The notes beneath the pieces are model-generated. The model ran no database searches. It was not told the origin of the DNA and saw nothing but the letters and a program-made list of their open reading frames with translations. From IMG/VR virus record IMGVR_UViG_3300044675_001557, positions 1 to 31,671 of that record: 31,671 nt of DNA; one strand, 5' to 3'. The translations under genes were made by a program, and so were the position numbers. Origin of the DNA: a virus. Shown here in pieces: positions 31,579-31,671 of the stretch (position 1 is the first letter of the stretch; each line of letters begins with the position of its first letter).

Positions 31579-31671
31579 TAACAATGGCATTTGATGTATC
31601 AGCATTAGCCGCATATACTGAACAAAACGCAGCACAATTAGTGACGTCTTCAGTATTGGGCGCAAAGACTG
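31532..31671. repeat. Right copy of the 140-bp end overlap
   Basis: Identical to bases 1-140 apart from G at 31658 (A at 127). It shows that the record runs once round the genome and 140 bases further. Confidence 0.95.
31584..31671 (+). CDS. Major capsid protein, 5' end only (partial)
   Basis: The first 29 codons of the capsid gene, cut by the end of the record. It duplicates the start of the full gene at 53-1006 and carries the silent Leu-codon difference (TTG instead of TTA). Confidence 0.93.
   Translation, partial: MAFDVSALAAYTEQNAAQLVTSSVLGAKT

Noticed and set aside
1-31671. tRNA genes
   Set aside because: No cloverleaf with a T-arm was seen; the absence of TCGA also excludes the usual GTTCGA T-loop.
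1-31671. CRISPR arrays, insertion sequences, integrase and attachment sites
   Set aside because: No regularly spaced repeats, transposase or recombinase motifs were found; the only long repeat is the end overlap.

Overview
The window is the complete genome of a small tailed bacteriophage, read once round plus a 140-base overlap. Bases 1-140 recur at 31532-31671 with one silent A/G difference, giving a unit of about 31,531 bp that is circular, circularly permuted or terminally redundant. Every gene I can support lies on the + strand. The host is most likely a member of the Bacteroidota, perhaps a flavobacterium-like bacterium. The DNA is AT-rich, start codons follow A-rich leaders instead of Shine-Dalgarno sites, and the two clearest promoters match the Bacteroidota form (TTTG, about 20 bp, TAnnTTTG). 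Many proteins also belong to families I know from Bacteroidota phages. A 761-residue tape-measure protein and a tail-tube-like protein point to a siphovirus. I see no integrase, CI-like repressor, DNA polymerase, replicative helicase, tRNA or CRISPR array, so a virulent phage that borrows the host replisome is the simplest reading.

Layout, in circular order. Packaging: HNH nuclease, a 40-residue basic protein, small and large terminase (19.7-21.7 kb). A short early-type operon of small proteins (21.8-22.9 kb). Tail: assembly chaperone with a possible -1 frameshift, tail completion-like protein, two large tail proteins and the tape measure (23.1-30.3 kb). Head: XkdF-like maturation protease, scaffold, major capsid protein and a tail-tube candidate (30.3 kb through the ends to 1.6 kb). 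A regulatory gap with palindromes (1.6-1.8 kb). Portal with an unusual C-terminal extension, connectors, and a tail fibre with a self-cleaving C-terminal chaperone (1.8-7.4 kb). Lysis: membrane proteins, holin candidates, a spanin-like protein and an M15 L-alanyl-D-glutamate peptidase endolysin (7.4-9.3 kb). DNA metabolism: DEDD exonuclease, ERF recombinase, SSB-like protein, DnaA-domain-IV-like protein, winged-helix initiator, VRR-NUC nuclease and a sigma-like factor (9.35-16 kb). A glycan cassette: LpxA-like acyltransferase, methyltransferase, GT2 and GT-B glycosyltransferases (16.6-19.3 kb).

Two early promoters (10.8 and 21.8 kb) share the same plan: a pair of ACCGTT-type repeats exactly 20 bp apart, a Bacteroidota promoter, one small gene, then a near-identical hairpin motif before the next gene. 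This suggests one shared control system. Another striking local element is a two-hairpin RNA at 13499-13586 whose loops are perfectly complementary over 7 nt. Genome-wide, several four-base palindromes (GATC, GGCC, CATG, TCGA, CTAG) are almost or wholly missing while others are common. This is a strong sign of selection by host restriction.
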